From assembly GCA_016342285.1 (NCBI GenBank), contig JAEINQ010000066.1, forward strand, positions 1 through 36,311: a DNA stretch of 36,311 nt. The letters are read 5' to 3'. The notes under the pieces are model-generated. The model had not been told where the DNA came from. It saw only the letters and a program-made list of their open reading frames with translations, and searched no databases. Within the stretch, counting starts at the first letter, position 1, and each line of letters starts with the position of its first letter. This DNA is from Desulfobacterales bacterium. Lineage in GTDB: Bacteria > Desulfobacterota > Desulfobacteria > Desulfobacterales > JAEINQ01. Positions 1-7,538 of this stretch are shown here, one piece after another. The translations under genes were made by a program, and so were the position numbers.

Positions 1-77
1 GAGGAACCGTATGCGGGAATTCTGCACGTACGGATCTGCGGGGGAGGCGTCGGGGAACCGACGCCTCTACCCGGAAC
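1..77 (+). mobile_element. Group II intron, 3' end (domains V and VI)
   Basis: The first bases fold like the conserved 3' end of a bacterial group II intron. Positions 3-36 resemble domain V: a CCGTATGC arm pairs with GCACGTACGG, with the usual two-base bulge in the distal arm. Positions 44-68 form a domain VI-like stem (GAGGCGTCGG / CCGACGCCTC). An unpaired A at about 69 sits eight bases before a plausible AC 3' boundary at 76-77. The basal G-U pair usual in domain V is an A-A mismatch here. The intron body and any reverse transcriptase would lie left of the window, so I cannot tell whether the element is full length. The exact 3' boundary is inferred. Confidence 0.72.
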
Positions 78-90
78 ATTGTCGTGGAAG

Positions 91-126
91 AGGGGGGCTT
101 ATCTGTTCATTGGCTCCCCTTTTTTT
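91..126 (+). terminator. Rho-independent terminator after the intron, convergent with the yqaA-like gene
   Basis: An 8-bp stem (91-98 with 113-120, one G-U pair) is followed by seven T residues ending at the yqaA-like stop codon. The U-tract faces the plus strand, so it would stop transcripts leaving the intron region. It could also insulate the convergent minus-strand operon. Confidence 0.6.
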
Positions 127-559
127 ATGAAATGGCCAGGGCAATGACCCCGTAGCGAAGGGCCTTTCCCACCGTTACAAGGACCAGGAAGAGGATGAAA
201 TTGATTCTCAGTACCCCGGCGGCAACAGTCAAGGGATCGCCGATGACAGGCACCCAGGCAAACAAGAGGCTGACCGAACCGTAGCGGTTGAGACGGTCGG
301 TGGCCCGGGCAAACTCATGCTCCTGCATGCGGAGCACTTTTTTAACGAGGAATTTGCTTCCCCACAGGCCAAGGCCATAGTTGGTTACGGATCCCAGCAC
401 ATTGCCGAAGGTCGCAACCGCCAGGGTCACCAGGGGATCAAAGCCGTTTGCCAGCAAAAGGCCCAGCAGCACCTCGGAACCCATGGGAAGGATCGTGGCC
501 GCCAGGAAGGAGGCGATAAATAAGCCTGGATGGCCGAATTGGATTAAGGTTTCCATCAT
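125..559 (-). CDS. YqaA-like small DedA/SNARE-associated family membrane protein
   Basis: This 144-aa hydrophobic protein has about four membrane segments. Its layout is typical of the short YqaA branch of the DedA (SNARE-associated/VTT) family: an N-terminal helix with LAATILPMGSE, a Gly/Asn segment (FGNVLGSVTNYGLG), a basic cytoplasmic loop, then WVPVIGDPLT before the last helices. DedA-type proteins are linked to membrane homeostasis and lipid transport; the exact substrate here is unknown. Two consecutive ATG codons open the frame and no strong Shine-Dalgarno precedes them, because a REP-like hairpin occupies the space between this gene and the prmA-like gene. It is the last gene of the rpmH operon direction and may be uncoupled from it by that hairpin. 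Confidence 0.85.
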   Translation of the reverse strand: MMETLIQFGHPGLFIASFLAATILPMGSEVLLGLLLANGFDPLVTLAVATFGNVLGSVTNYGLGLWGSKFLVKKVLRMQEHEFARATDRLNRYGSVSLLFAWVPVIGDPLTVAAGVLRINFILFLVLVTVGKALRYGVIALAIS

Positions 560-561
560 TT

Positions 562-630
562 GGGGACGCCCATAAAATAATAAAATTGTTGGGGAACAGG
601 GGGGGAACTTATAATTTTATGGGCGTCCCC
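562..630. repeat. REP-like inverted repeat (17-bp perfect arms)
   Basis: The arms at 562-578 and 614-630 are perfect inverted copies (GGGGACGCCCATAAAAT and its complement) around a 35-base loop. The element fills the gap between the prmA-like stop (632) and the yqaA-like start (559). Palindromes starting GGGGAC and ending in an AT run resemble the REP-type elements associated with IS200-like REP transposases (RAYTs) in many Desulfobacterota. No such transposase is present in this window, so the assignment is inference. Confidence 0.7.
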
Positions 631-631
631 C

Positions 632-1429
632 TTATTTTTTGAAGACAGCGGCACTCCAGCCTTTTTCATTGCGGGTCCAAGTGCAGGTGAAACCAAGGTG
701 GGTGTAGGTGTCCGTGAGGTCGTTCAGCTCCCAGGTGCGGACACCCGAGAGGATTACAAGGGCTTGGGGCTGGGTGATCTCGTAAAAGAGCTGGGAGAGC
801 TGCTTAAGCGTTGGATACCGAAGGTTTGCGCAGACAAGGTCAAAGGGGCCGTGGGAGATGTCAAGGAGTTCGTTTGTCACCTCTATCCGGTGTTGAAGCC
901 GGTTGAGCGCCACGTTGCGCTGTGTCTCTGATACGCAGTTCAGGTCGGTATCCAAGGCCAGGCAGGAATCGCATCCTGCCCGGACCAGGGCTAAAGCAAG
1001 CACACCTGAGCCGGTGCCCACATCCGCAGCCCGGCGGGGAAAGGCCGGGCCGTTTGTGGTAAGCAGTGTCTGGTCGATGGCCTCAAGGCATAGCCGCGTT
1101 GTGGGGTGTCGGCCTGATCCAAAGGAGATGCCCGGGGCAATGACGATCTCAAGGGTCTGATCGCCGTCCTTTCTGCTGCTCCAGGGGGTGATAACAAAGT
1201 GGTCGGTGATTTGCACGGGCCTTGAGAAGGAGGGTTCCACATGGGTGGCGCCAAAGTCGTAGGAATAGGCAATTTCACCATCGGTCACCAGGCGTTTCAG
1301 GACGCGTCTTGCCTCCCGGTTGGTGATGCAGCTCTCCAAGGCAAGCTTGATGGCAAGGTCCCTTGGCGTCACCCGGATTTCCGACGCGTTCAGTATACTG
1401 AGGAGTCTCTTCTCGTTAGAGGGGGTCAT
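632..1429 (-). CDS. PrmA-like protein methyltransferase (L11 methyltransferase family)
   Basis: A 265-aa SAM-dependent methyltransferase. Residues 1-60 look like a winged-helix region. A PrmA-type block (ISFGSGRHPTT) precedes the SAM-binding motif I (DVGTGSGVLALAL) near residue 140, then an acidic motif II residue (ALDTD) and a substrate-side motif (VCANLRYPTL) where PrmA usually has ANI. PrmA trimethylates ribosomal protein L11, but this protein lacks the usual N-terminal L11-recognition domain and carries a different N-terminus, so its target may differ. The start overlaps the stop of the upstream hypothetical gene by 14 bases, suggesting translational coupling. Confidence 0.8.
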   Translation of the reverse strand: MTPSNEKRLLSILNASEIRVTPRDLAIKLALESCITNREARRVLKRLVTDGEIAYSYDFGATHVEPSFSRPVQITDHFVITPWSSRKDGDQTLEIVIAPGISFGSGRHPTTRLCLEAIDQTLLTTNGPAFPRRAADVGTGSGVLALALVRAGCDSCLALDTDLNCVSETQRNVALNRLQHRIEVTNELLDISHGPFDLVCANLRYPTLKQLSQLFYEITQPQALVILSGVRTWELNDLTDTYTHLGFTCTWTRNEKGWSAAVFKK

Positions 1430-1769
1430 GCCCCTCTCGTTTCAACAGCTCCGTGTACCAGTTGGCAAACTCGTACATGCCCCGGATTTTCTCCTCGCTG
1501 TTGATGATGCCAAGGCACATCTCAAAGGCGCCCTCGGCAAAGGCGTTGGAGTAATCCTCGTGGCTGGCCTCCTGGAGAAACTCACGGATGAGCTCCTGGG
1601 TGGTGCGTTTGGTGGTGTCTTTTCTGATCTCGATGGGATCCTTGGGGGTCTGGGTCGGGTCCCAGTTCTCGTAGCCGATCTTGTCGATCTGTCGCTTACT
1701 CCGCTTTCCCATGGTGTCATAGATCGCTTTTTTCCGTTCGGCGATCTCTTCCGGGGTGAAGTTATCCAT
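1416..1769 (-). CDS. Conserved hypothetical protein, 117 aa, operon member
   Basis: I do not recognise a family. The protein is soluble and strongly charged, with no signal peptide or membrane segment. Its N-terminal half is rich in Lys, Arg and Asp (AERKKAIYDTMGKR, then GYENWDPTQTPKDP). The C-terminal half is predicted helical (FAEGAFEMCLGIINSEEKIRG). It overlaps the YkgJ-like gene by 8 bases upstream and the prmA-like gene by 14 bases downstream, so it is very probably translated with them. Its close linkage with a cysteine-cluster protein suggests a partner role, but this is only context. Confidence 0.75.
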   Translation of the reverse strand: MDNFTPEEIAERKKAIYDTMGKRSKRQIDKIGYENWDPTQTPKDPIEIRKDTTKRTTQELIREFLQEASHEDYSNAFAEGAFEMCLGIINSEEKIRGMYEFANWYTELLKREGHDPL

Positions 1770-2418
1770 TTGTTTTGACTCCCAGGTACTCCGCGTTAAA
1801 GTCGGTTATCACGGCCATGGACACGGGAATGAGCATCTCGCACATCTTGATGTTCTCTGAGTTGATGGCACGGACCAATTCGGCTGATATGAGCTGGAGC
1901 TTGGAGTAGATGGTGTCCATGTTCACCGTGGGGTACTTCTCCCCTTCAACAAAGTTGGTACGGCCGCAGATGTGGCTCATGCCTGCGCTGGAGGTGGGAA
2001 TACCGTAGAGTCGACAGGTGATGGGCCTTGATTCGTAAAGGATGCACATGTTGTTGGCACCGAGCAGGGGACAGCGCATGCGCTCCATGGCCATCTTGCC
2101 GAGGATGTCTACCTCGTTTTTTCCGTCTTTCAGCTCTTTGTAGGCCTCCCGTTTGAGCTTGAAGATGGCGCGGTCGGTCTTGGCTGCATCGTCGATGAGT
2201 GCGCTCTTTTCAGTTCCTTTGAACTTTTCGTTGAACTTGTGGTTGAGGTAGAGCGCCTCAATGATGGTGAGGTCAAACATGGCGTAGCAGCAGTCGCTGC
2301 ATTTTTCCCTGCAGAACACCTCTTTGGGATATTCCTGTTTTACCTTTGCAAACACCTGGTCAACGGTTGAGACCAGTGCCTCATATTTTTCAAAATGTTC
2401 TTTAAAATCAATACCCAT
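1762..2418 (-). CDS. YkgJ-family cysteine-cluster protein (putative Zn/Fe chelating)
   Basis: A 218-aa protein with the YkgJ cysteine pattern. An N-terminal cluster CREKCSDCC lies around residues 36-44. A second set comprises RCPLL, then CILYESRPITCRLYG around residues 115-140. In this family the cysteines form a CxxxCxxCC...C...C metal site, annotated as zinc or iron chelating; the biochemical role is not established. It starts 11 bases after the mnmE stop and overlaps the following hypothetical gene by 8 bases, so it belongs to the same transcript. Confidence 0.85.
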   Translation of the reverse strand: MGIDFKEHFEKYEALVSTVDQVFAKVKQEYPKEVFCREKCSDCCYAMFDLTIIEALYLNHKFNEKFKGTEKSALIDDAAKTDRAIFKLKREAYKELKDGKNEVDILGKMAMERMRCPLLGANNMCILYESRPITCRLYGIPTSSAGMSHICGRTNFVEGEKYPTVNMDTIYSKLQLISAELVRAINSENIKMCEMLIPVSMAVITDFNAEYLGVKTNG

Positions 2419-2429
2419 GGTAGATTCCT

Positions 2430-3806
2430 CTATTTTCCTATGCAGAAGTTGCTGAAGATTGTGTCAAGAATGTCGATTCCTGCGGTGTCACCAATAATCT
2501 CGCCAAGCAGATCGGCTGCATTCCGTATGTCGATGGCAAGGGTCTCTTCTTCCTGGTCGTTCAAGAAACCGTTTTCCACGGCTTTCAGGCTTTCGACCGC
2601 CCTTTCAAGGGCCTTTCTGTGTCTCAGGTTGGGCACAACCGACGAGGTGTCGGCAAGATCCCCCACTGATAGCTCGGTGATCCGCTTTCGCAGGTCGTCT
2701 ATCCCGAGATTCGTCAGGGCGGAAACCCTGACACAGGGAAGCTTGGCAAGTGCCTGGGGGAGAGCTTCAAAGGGTTCATCAACAAGATCGATCTTGTTGA
2801 TGACCAGTATTATTTTTTTGTCTTCCGGGACGATGGCCTGGAGCTCGATTTCGGAGATGTCACTGCCCGCACTCTTCATGAACAGTATCAGGTCGGAGCC
2901 GGCAATGTGCTTTTTAGCCCGCTCAATGCCGATCTTCTCCACAAGGTCATCGGTCTGGTGCATGCCTGCCGTGTCCGAGACAAGGTAGGGGATGCCGCTG
3001 ATGTTGAGACTTTCTTCGATCAGGTCCCGGGTGGTGCCGGGAATTGCTGTGACAATGGAGCGCTCTTTTTCCAGAAGCCGGTTCATGAGACTTGATTTGC
3101 CTACATTGGGAGGACCGCAGATGGCAAGTTTGATGCCGTCCCTCAGGAAATGGGCATCCTCATATTTCTGGATAAACCCTTGGCATGCGGTCAGGACCGA
3201 TCTGACTCGGTCGAGTCCCAAGGTATGGGGGATCAGCTCCTGGGTTTCATCCGGAAAGTCTATGGCGGCTTCCACCAGGGCGAGTAGCTCGATCAAGGTG
3301 TCCCTGGATCCCTGGATGGCCTGCTTGAGTTCCCCAAGGCTCTGGGATGCTGCAATTCTCAAGGAGCCCGACGTCCTGGCATTGATGATGTCGGCCACGG
3401 CCTCGGCCTGGGTGAGATCTATGCGGCCGTTCAGAAAGGCCCGTTTGGTGAATTCCCCGGGATCGGCAAGCCTGGCGCCTGCAGAGACCACCTGGTCAAG
3501 GATGGTTGCCATCACAAGGGGACCTGAGTGGGCCTGGATCTCTATGACATCTTCGGACGTGTAGGAGCGGGGTGCCCGCATGGGCAGGAGAAGCACTTCA
3601 TCGATGACCCTTCCGGTCTGGTCCTCGAACACATATCCGTGGACGACCATGTGGGATTTGAGGGCCGGATCAGGGTCCGGACCCGTGGGGCTTGTTCCGA
3701 AAAAACGGGGAACAAGCGCCATGGCGTTGGGTCCAGAGATCCTGATAATACCGATTCCGCCGCTTCCCGGTGGTGTGGCAATGGCGGCTATTGTATCGAA
3801 CGTCAT
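2430..3806 (-). CDS. mnmE: tRNA uridine-5-carboxymethylaminomethyl modification GTPase MnmE
   Basis: A 458-aa protein of normal MnmE length. The N-terminal tetrahydrofolate-binding domain begins with the typical DTIAAIATPPG. The helical domain is interrupted by a G domain with G1 GPPNVGKSS (about residue 230), G2 IPGTTRD, G3 DTAG and G4 NKID. The protein ends in the conserved C-terminal CIGK, whose cysteine is characteristic of the family. With MnmG it installs the cmnm5 group on U34 of certain tRNAs. It follows jag after a 3-base gap, the conserved order seen in many bacteria. Confidence 0.97.
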   Translation of the reverse strand: MTFDTIAAIATPPGSGGIGIIRISGPNAMALVPRFFGTSPTGPDPDPALKSHMVVHGYVFEDQTGRVIDEVLLLPMRAPRSYTSEDVIEIQAHSGPLVMATILDQVVSAGARLADPGEFTKRAFLNGRIDLTQAEAVADIINARTSGSLRIAASQSLGELKQAIQGSRDTLIELLALVEAAIDFPDETQELIPHTLGLDRVRSVLTACQGFIQKYEDAHFLRDGIKLAICGPPNVGKSSLMNRLLEKERSIVTAIPGTTRDLIEESLNISGIPYLVSDTAGMHQTDDLVEKIGIERAKKHIAGSDLILFMKSAGSDISEIELQAIVPEDKKIILVINKIDLVDEPFEALPQALAKLPCVRVSALTNLGIDDLRKRITELSVGDLADTSSVVPNLRHRKALERAVESLKAVENGFLNDQEEETLAIDIRNAADLLGEIIGDTAGIDILDTIFSNFCIGK

Positions 3807-3809
3807 TTT

Positions 3810-4925
3810 TTATTTTCTGCTATTTCGTCGCTTCTTGAATGCGCCTTTCTTAGGAAAAATCACCAGCCTGCGGTAGTATCCGTCGCCCATGCTCTGGGTT
3901 CTCACCCGCGTGTCGTCTTTCAAAGCAAGGTGAACAATCCGTCGGTCCTGGGCAGTCATCTGGTTGATGGTTGCGGGCTTGCCTGTCTTTTTTGCCTTTT
4001 CCGCCATCTTGTGTGCAAGGCTCTGGAGGTTGGCCTTACGGGTCTCCATGTACCCTTCGATGTCCACCTTCAGCCTGACCCTGGATTCGCTTTTTCGATT
4101 GATGATCTTGTCCGTGAGAAACTGCATGGCTTCCAGGGTCTGGCCCCTTCTTCCGATGAGAACACCGGAATTGCCGCCATCTACCCTGAGCAGCAGTCGA
4201 TCCTGGTCTGTCTCTGAAACAACCGTGGAGTCGGTGGTGATGAGGTCCACCATCTTCTGGAGGGTCTCTACACCCAGGGCAACGGACTCTTCGGTGACGT
4301 CCACCGGAATTTCATCCTTGTACTTGGGCGGATACCCCTCGTCCCTTTCATCAATCTCCACATCTTCTTCAAAGCCTAAGTCCTTTTCCGCATCGGGCGC
4401 TTCTGCTTCAGGGGCCTCTGCTACAGGGGCCTTTGCTTCAGGAGCCTCTGCTTCAGGGGCCTCTGCTTCAGGGGCTTTTGCTTCAGGGGCCTTTACTTCC
4501 GGCTCCGTGGCTTCGGGCTCTTTAAAATCAGGTGTTTCGATGTCCTGCTCCCATTTGGAAACGGCTTTTTTGTCGTTCTTTTTCTGGGGCGCGGCTTTCT
4601 TGGGCTGACTCTTTTTCGGTTTTTTCTTTGGACGCTCTTTTTCCTTTACCGAAGGTTCGGCAAAGGCTTCGTCCACAATGGACATGACGCCGTCAAGCTC
4701 GTCTTCCTCAATGGCATCCCGGCCCACGTTGTTGGTGGAGATCTTTCTATCCGGCAGGGTGGCCCTGATCTTGGCCTTTTTAACGCCCACTATTCCGAAG
4801 ATTCCCGAGGAGCCCGAGGATATCACATCATAGGATAGCTTCTTCCTGGTCACATTCAAGGCAGCGCAGGCCTTTTCAATGGCCTGCTCGAGATTCTTTC
4901 CGTCAAATTCCTGGGTCTGTTTCAT
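3810..4925 (-). CDS. jag: Jag/KhpB-type RNA-binding protein (Jag-N, KH, R3H)
   Basis: A 371-aa protein with three recognisable parts. The Jag N-terminal domain covers residues 1-57, with the SSGIFGIVGVKKAKIR signature. A KH domain carries VLIGRRGQTLEAMQ around residue 255. A C-terminal R3H domain ends in RTQSMGDGYYRRLVI. The linker (about residues 95-190) is Lys-rich, then carries a degenerate EAPEA(E/K)AP repeat encoded at about 4385-4500. The linker makes it longer than typical Jag proteins (about 200-300 aa). Jag is an RNA-binding partner linked to YidC and cell-envelope regulation. It lies between yidC and mnmE, the classic position. Confidence 0.93.
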   Translation of the reverse strand: MKQTQEFDGKNLEQAIEKACAALNVTRKKLSYDVISSGSSGIFGIVGVKKAKIRATLPDRKISTNNVGRDAIEEDELDGVMSIVDEAFAEPSVKEKERPKKKPKKSQPKKAAPQKKNDKKAVSKWEQDIETPDFKEPEATEPEVKAPEAKAPEAEAPEAEAPEAKAPVAEAPEAEAPDAEKDLGFEEDVEIDERDEGYPPKYKDEIPVDVTEESVALGVETLQKMVDLITTDSTVVSETDQDRLLLRVDGGNSGVLIGRRGQTLEAMQFLTDKIINRKSESRVRLKVDIEGYMETRKANLQSLAHKMAEKAKKTGKPATINQMTAQDRRIVHLALKDDTRVRTQSMGDGYYRRLVIFPKKGAFKKRRNSRK

Positions 4926-4940
4926 TCTACCTCCGTGGGG

Positions 4941-6614
4941 TTACGCAAATTTCTTTTGAATGTAATACTGCTGACCGATTGAGAGCACGTTGTTTACAAG
5001 CCAGTACAGAACAAGTCCTGCAGGGAAATTGATGAAGATAAAGGTCATAAACAGGGGCATCAGCATCATCATCTTTGCCTGGGTTGGATCCCCGGTGGAT
5101 GGTGACATCTTCTGCTGCAGAAACATGGTTGCGCCCATGATGATGGTCAGCACAGGTATTCCGTGGGGTGCCTGCATAAAGGGAATGGCAAAATCAAAAT
5201 GAAAGAGCCGGTCGGGAGCTGAAAGGTCGTTTACCCAGCCCATGAAGGGGGCATGCCTCAGCTCGATGGCTTGGTAGAGCATACGGTACAGGGCAAAGAA
5301 GATGGGCATCTGGACGATCATGGGAAGGCATCCGCTCATGGGGTTAACCTTGTAGGTCTTGTAAAGACCCATGACCTCCTGGTTCATTTTCGCCTTGTCA
5401 TCCTTGTACTTCTCCCGCATCTCCGTCATCAGGGGCTGGAGCTTTTTCATGTCGTTCATGGCCTTGTAGCTCTTGGTGCCAAGGGGCCAAAATACCAGCT
5501 TTATGAGCAGGGTCAGGAGCATGATGGCGATGCCGTAGTTGGGGATGACACCGTGGATCAGGTTCATGCCCATGAGGCAGGGCTTGGCCAGGATGTCGAA
5601 CCAGCCGAAATTGATCGCCTTTTTCAGGGAGTTGTCAAAGGAGCTGAGGAGCTTAAGGCTCTTGGGACCCATGAAAAAATCAAATGAGGCGGTGAACTGC
5701 TTGCCCGGATCGAGTCTTTCCATGGACTGCACATACTTGGTCGTTACCACAGGCTCCTGGAAAGAGAGCTTTATCTTGGCCTCTTCCTGTGATTTGGGAA
5801 TCAGGCAGGAGAGGAAGTAGCGGTCGGTATATCCGGCCCAGTCGATCACCCCTTCGTAGGTGTCCTTGTCCTCGATCTTCTTGGTTTTGACATTTTCCAA
5901 CTCGCCGTTGATAAGCGCGGTGGCTCCCTCAAAGGAGAACCGGGCGTTTGCGGGGTCAACCATGCCGGGGATTGCCAGTACAAGGGAATCCTTTAAAGGC
6001 ATGCCCGAACGGTTCTTGAAAACAAGATCAAATCCGATGAGGTAACTGTCTGCCGAAAAGGTGAACACCTTTTCAACAACAATGCCGTGGGGTGAGGTCC
6101 AGGTGAAGGCGAGGCTTTTCTCGCCCTGGGTGAGGTCCATGTGGGTAGAATCTGTCTGGGCCGTAAAAATAGCGGTCTCAAGACCGGGGATGCTCTTTCC
6201 CTCGAGTTCGAAGGCGAACAGGCCGGTGCCAAGCGCCGGGGAGACCATCTCCTTGAGGGGGGAGTCAGCTTCAACCGCTTCCCTGAAGTTGTTCAGGGTC
6301 AGGCTTTTGACGTTGGCGCCGTTCTCGGAGATGACGATGTTGTAGAATTGGTTTGAAACCGATATGGTTCTGGCGTTTCGGGCCGGGATAGAAGCTGCGG
6401 CGACCCCTGCGGCATCGGTTCGTTCCTGTGAGCCGGGCGTATAATCGGCAATGGAGGTGCCACTTGTCTTGCTGGTTGCAGGCTGCTCACTCAACGCCGA
6501 TGGCTGGTCCTGCTGGACCGGTACCGGCGTTGTGTCAACAAAGAATAAATTCCACCCTACAATAACAACTATTGAAAGGATAATGGCAATAAATAGCCGT
6601 TTCTGCTCGTCCAT
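4941..6614 (-). CDS. yidC: Membrane protein insertase YidC
   Basis: A 557-aa YidC of the Gram-negative type. A first membrane helix at residues 6-25 is followed by a large periplasmic domain (about 60-340). The conserved insertase core follows: FGWFDILAKPCL, NYGIAIMLLTLLIKLVFWPLGTKS with the conserved hydrophilic-groove Arg/Lys region, then three further helices ending with LVNNVLSIGQQYYIQKK. It inserts proteins into the inner membrane alone or with SecYEG. The periplasmic domain points to a diderm host. It lies between yidD and jag, the standard operon order. Confidence 0.97.
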   Translation of the reverse strand: MDEQKRLFIAIILSIVVIVGWNLFFVDTTPVPVQQDQPSALSEQPATSKTSGTSIADYTPGSQERTDAAGVAAASIPARNARTISVSNQFYNIVISENGANVKSLTLNNFREAVEADSPLKEMVSPALGTGLFAFELEGKSIPGLETAIFTAQTDSTHMDLTQGEKSLAFTWTSPHGIVVEKVFTFSADSYLIGFDLVFKNRSGMPLKDSLVLAIPGMVDPANARFSFEGATALINGELENVKTKKIEDKDTYEGVIDWAGYTDRYFLSCLIPKSQEEAKIKLSFQEPVVTTKYVQSMERLDPGKQFTASFDFFMGPKSLKLLSSFDNSLKKAINFGWFDILAKPCLMGMNLIHGVIPNYGIAIMLLTLLIKLVFWPLGTKSYKAMNDMKKLQPLMTEMREKYKDDKAKMNQEVMGLYKTYKVNPMSGCLPMIVQMPIFFALYRMLYQAIELRHAPFMGWVNDLSAPDRLFHFDFAIPFMQAPHGIPVLTIIMGATMFLQQKMSPSTGDPTQAKMMMLMPLFMTFIFINFPAGLVLYWLVNNVLSIGQQYYIQKKFA

Positions 6615-6696
6615 CTTGTCTCCCAGTGATGAATAAAATGTTGTTCAACGCAGATCACATGGAAAATAGGGGAAGAGAGCATGCTTCAGGAGCGGA

Positions 6697-6912
6697 TCAG
6701 GGAACAGGGTCATAACCTCCAGGATGGAACGGATGGCATTTCAACACACGCTTTATCGCAAGAAAAGAGCCTTTAAGACTGCCATAGGTGGTGACAGCCT
6801 CAAACGCATATTGGGAACACGATGGATAGAAACGGCAGGTCGGCCCGGTCAAAGGGGAAATAAGGTATTGGTATACCTTGATGAGTAACAGTATTGACCG
6901 CTTAACCATCAA
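6697..6912 (-). CDS. yidD: Membrane protein insertion efficiency factor YidD
   Basis: A 71-aa YidD with the family core YQYLISPLTGPTCRFYPSCSQYA and the C-terminal KRVLKCHPFHPGGYDPVP. YidD is a small amphipathic membrane-associated protein that helps YidC-dependent insertion. Two ATG codons open the frame and overlap the end of rnpA by 8 to 11 bases, the common rnpA-yidD coupling. Confidence 0.95.
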   Translation of the reverse strand: MMVKRSILLLIKVYQYLISPLTGPTCRFYPSCSQYAFEAVTTYGSLKGSFLAIKRVLKCHPFHPGGYDPVP

Positions 6913-7255
6913 ATTTTACAATCTTTTTAAAAAGTTTGCCAAGCTCATCTCTGACCTCCCCATTGGAAAGGGGTGCCGCGTATTTCCTTGCTATGATGTT
7001 GATGTCCCGGTTTCCTGTGACCGCGTCTCGGTTTTTCCTGTAATATTCTCTGACAATCCGCTTTATCCTGGTGCGCTCTACCGCATTTCCCACTCTTTTT
7101 GATACAGTGATCCCGATACGGGTTCTGTCGGTTTCAGCATCCTGTATGGCTGCTATGAAATACCGCGTCTGTATCTTTCTTCCGAATCTGGATAATTTTA
7201 AAAAGCTGGCCCTTTTTAAGAGCCGCTCATTTTTCGGGAACGAATAGCTGCCCAA
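6902..7255 (-). CDS. rnpA: Ribonuclease P protein component
   Basis: A 117-aa RnpA. Recognisable features are the N-terminal FPKNERLLKRASF motif and the RNR-type basic motif RIGITVSKRVGNAVERTRIKRIVREYYR that binds the RNase P RNA. It completes RNase P, which removes tRNA 5' leaders. The frame has no ATG near its 5' end. A TAA at 7259-7261 lies just upstream, so the TTG at 7255-7253 is the only sensible start, supported by an AAAGG ribosome-binding site at about 7264-7268. It begins 14 bases after rpmH stops. Confidence 0.95.
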   Translation of the reverse strand: MGSYSFPKNERLLKRASFLKLSRFGRKIQTRYFIAAIQDAETDRTRIGITVSKRVGNAVERTRIKRIVREYYRKNRDAVTGNRDINIIARKYAAPLSNGEVRDELGKLFKKIVKFDG

Positions 7256-7269
7256 TGTTTAAGCCTTTG

Positions 7270-7404
7270 TTACGCAGTGAGCTTTGTTCTCCCCTTAGCC
7301 CGCCTGCTGTTTACAATACGTCGTCCTGCTGCTGTGGACATTCTTTTTCTGAAACCGTGTCGTCTTGCGCGTTTGATCCTGCTGGGCTGAAATGTTCTTT
7401 TCAT
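7270..7404 (-). CDS. rpmH: 50S ribosomal protein L34 (small gene)
   Basis: Reading the minus strand from the ATG at 7404 gives 44 codons. The product opens MKRTFQPSRIKRARRHGF, continues RKRMSTAAGRRIVNSRR and ends AKGRTKLTA before TAA. This is an unmistakable L34: MKRTFQPS start, very basic, standard 44-aa length. An AAGGA ribosome-binding site lies at 7415-7419, 10 bases before the ATG. It precedes rnpA as in nearly all bacteria. Confidence 0.97.
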   Translation of the reverse strand: MKRTFQPSRIKRARRHGFRKRMSTAAGRRIVNSRRAKGRTKLTA

Positions 7405-7442
7405 GACTTAAAAATCCTTACAAGTTTAAAAACAAAAAAAAA

Positions 7443-7457
7443 TCGGTGAAGTTCACC
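7443..7457 (-). terminator. Terminator-like hairpin between rng and rpmH, inside the rpmH leader
   Basis: On the minus strand CGGTGAACTTCACCG forms a 6-bp stem with a 3-base loop. It is followed by A, nine T, G and five T (7442-7427), a standard intrinsic terminator. It would end rng transcripts. The strongest promoter for rpmH is upstream of it, so it also sits in the rpmH 5' leader, where it could act as an attenuator. Confidence 0.75.
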
Positions 7458-7484
7458 GCTCTAAACTGCCATAATAAACATCAA

Positions 7485-7513
7485 ATTTTAATTCATTATT
7501 GATGCCGTGTCAA
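7485..7513 (-). promoter_or_regulatory. Sigma70-type promoter for the rpmH-rnpA operon
   Basis: The minus strand carries TTGACA (7513-7508), a 17-base spacer and TAAAAT (7490-7485). The -35 box is perfect and the -10 differs from consensus by one base. Transcription would begin near 7478, about 75 bases before the rpmH start, and would pass through the hairpin at 7457-7443. Confidence 0.75.
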
Positions 7514-7538
7514 GATTTCATTGCTAAAAAGCAGTGGA

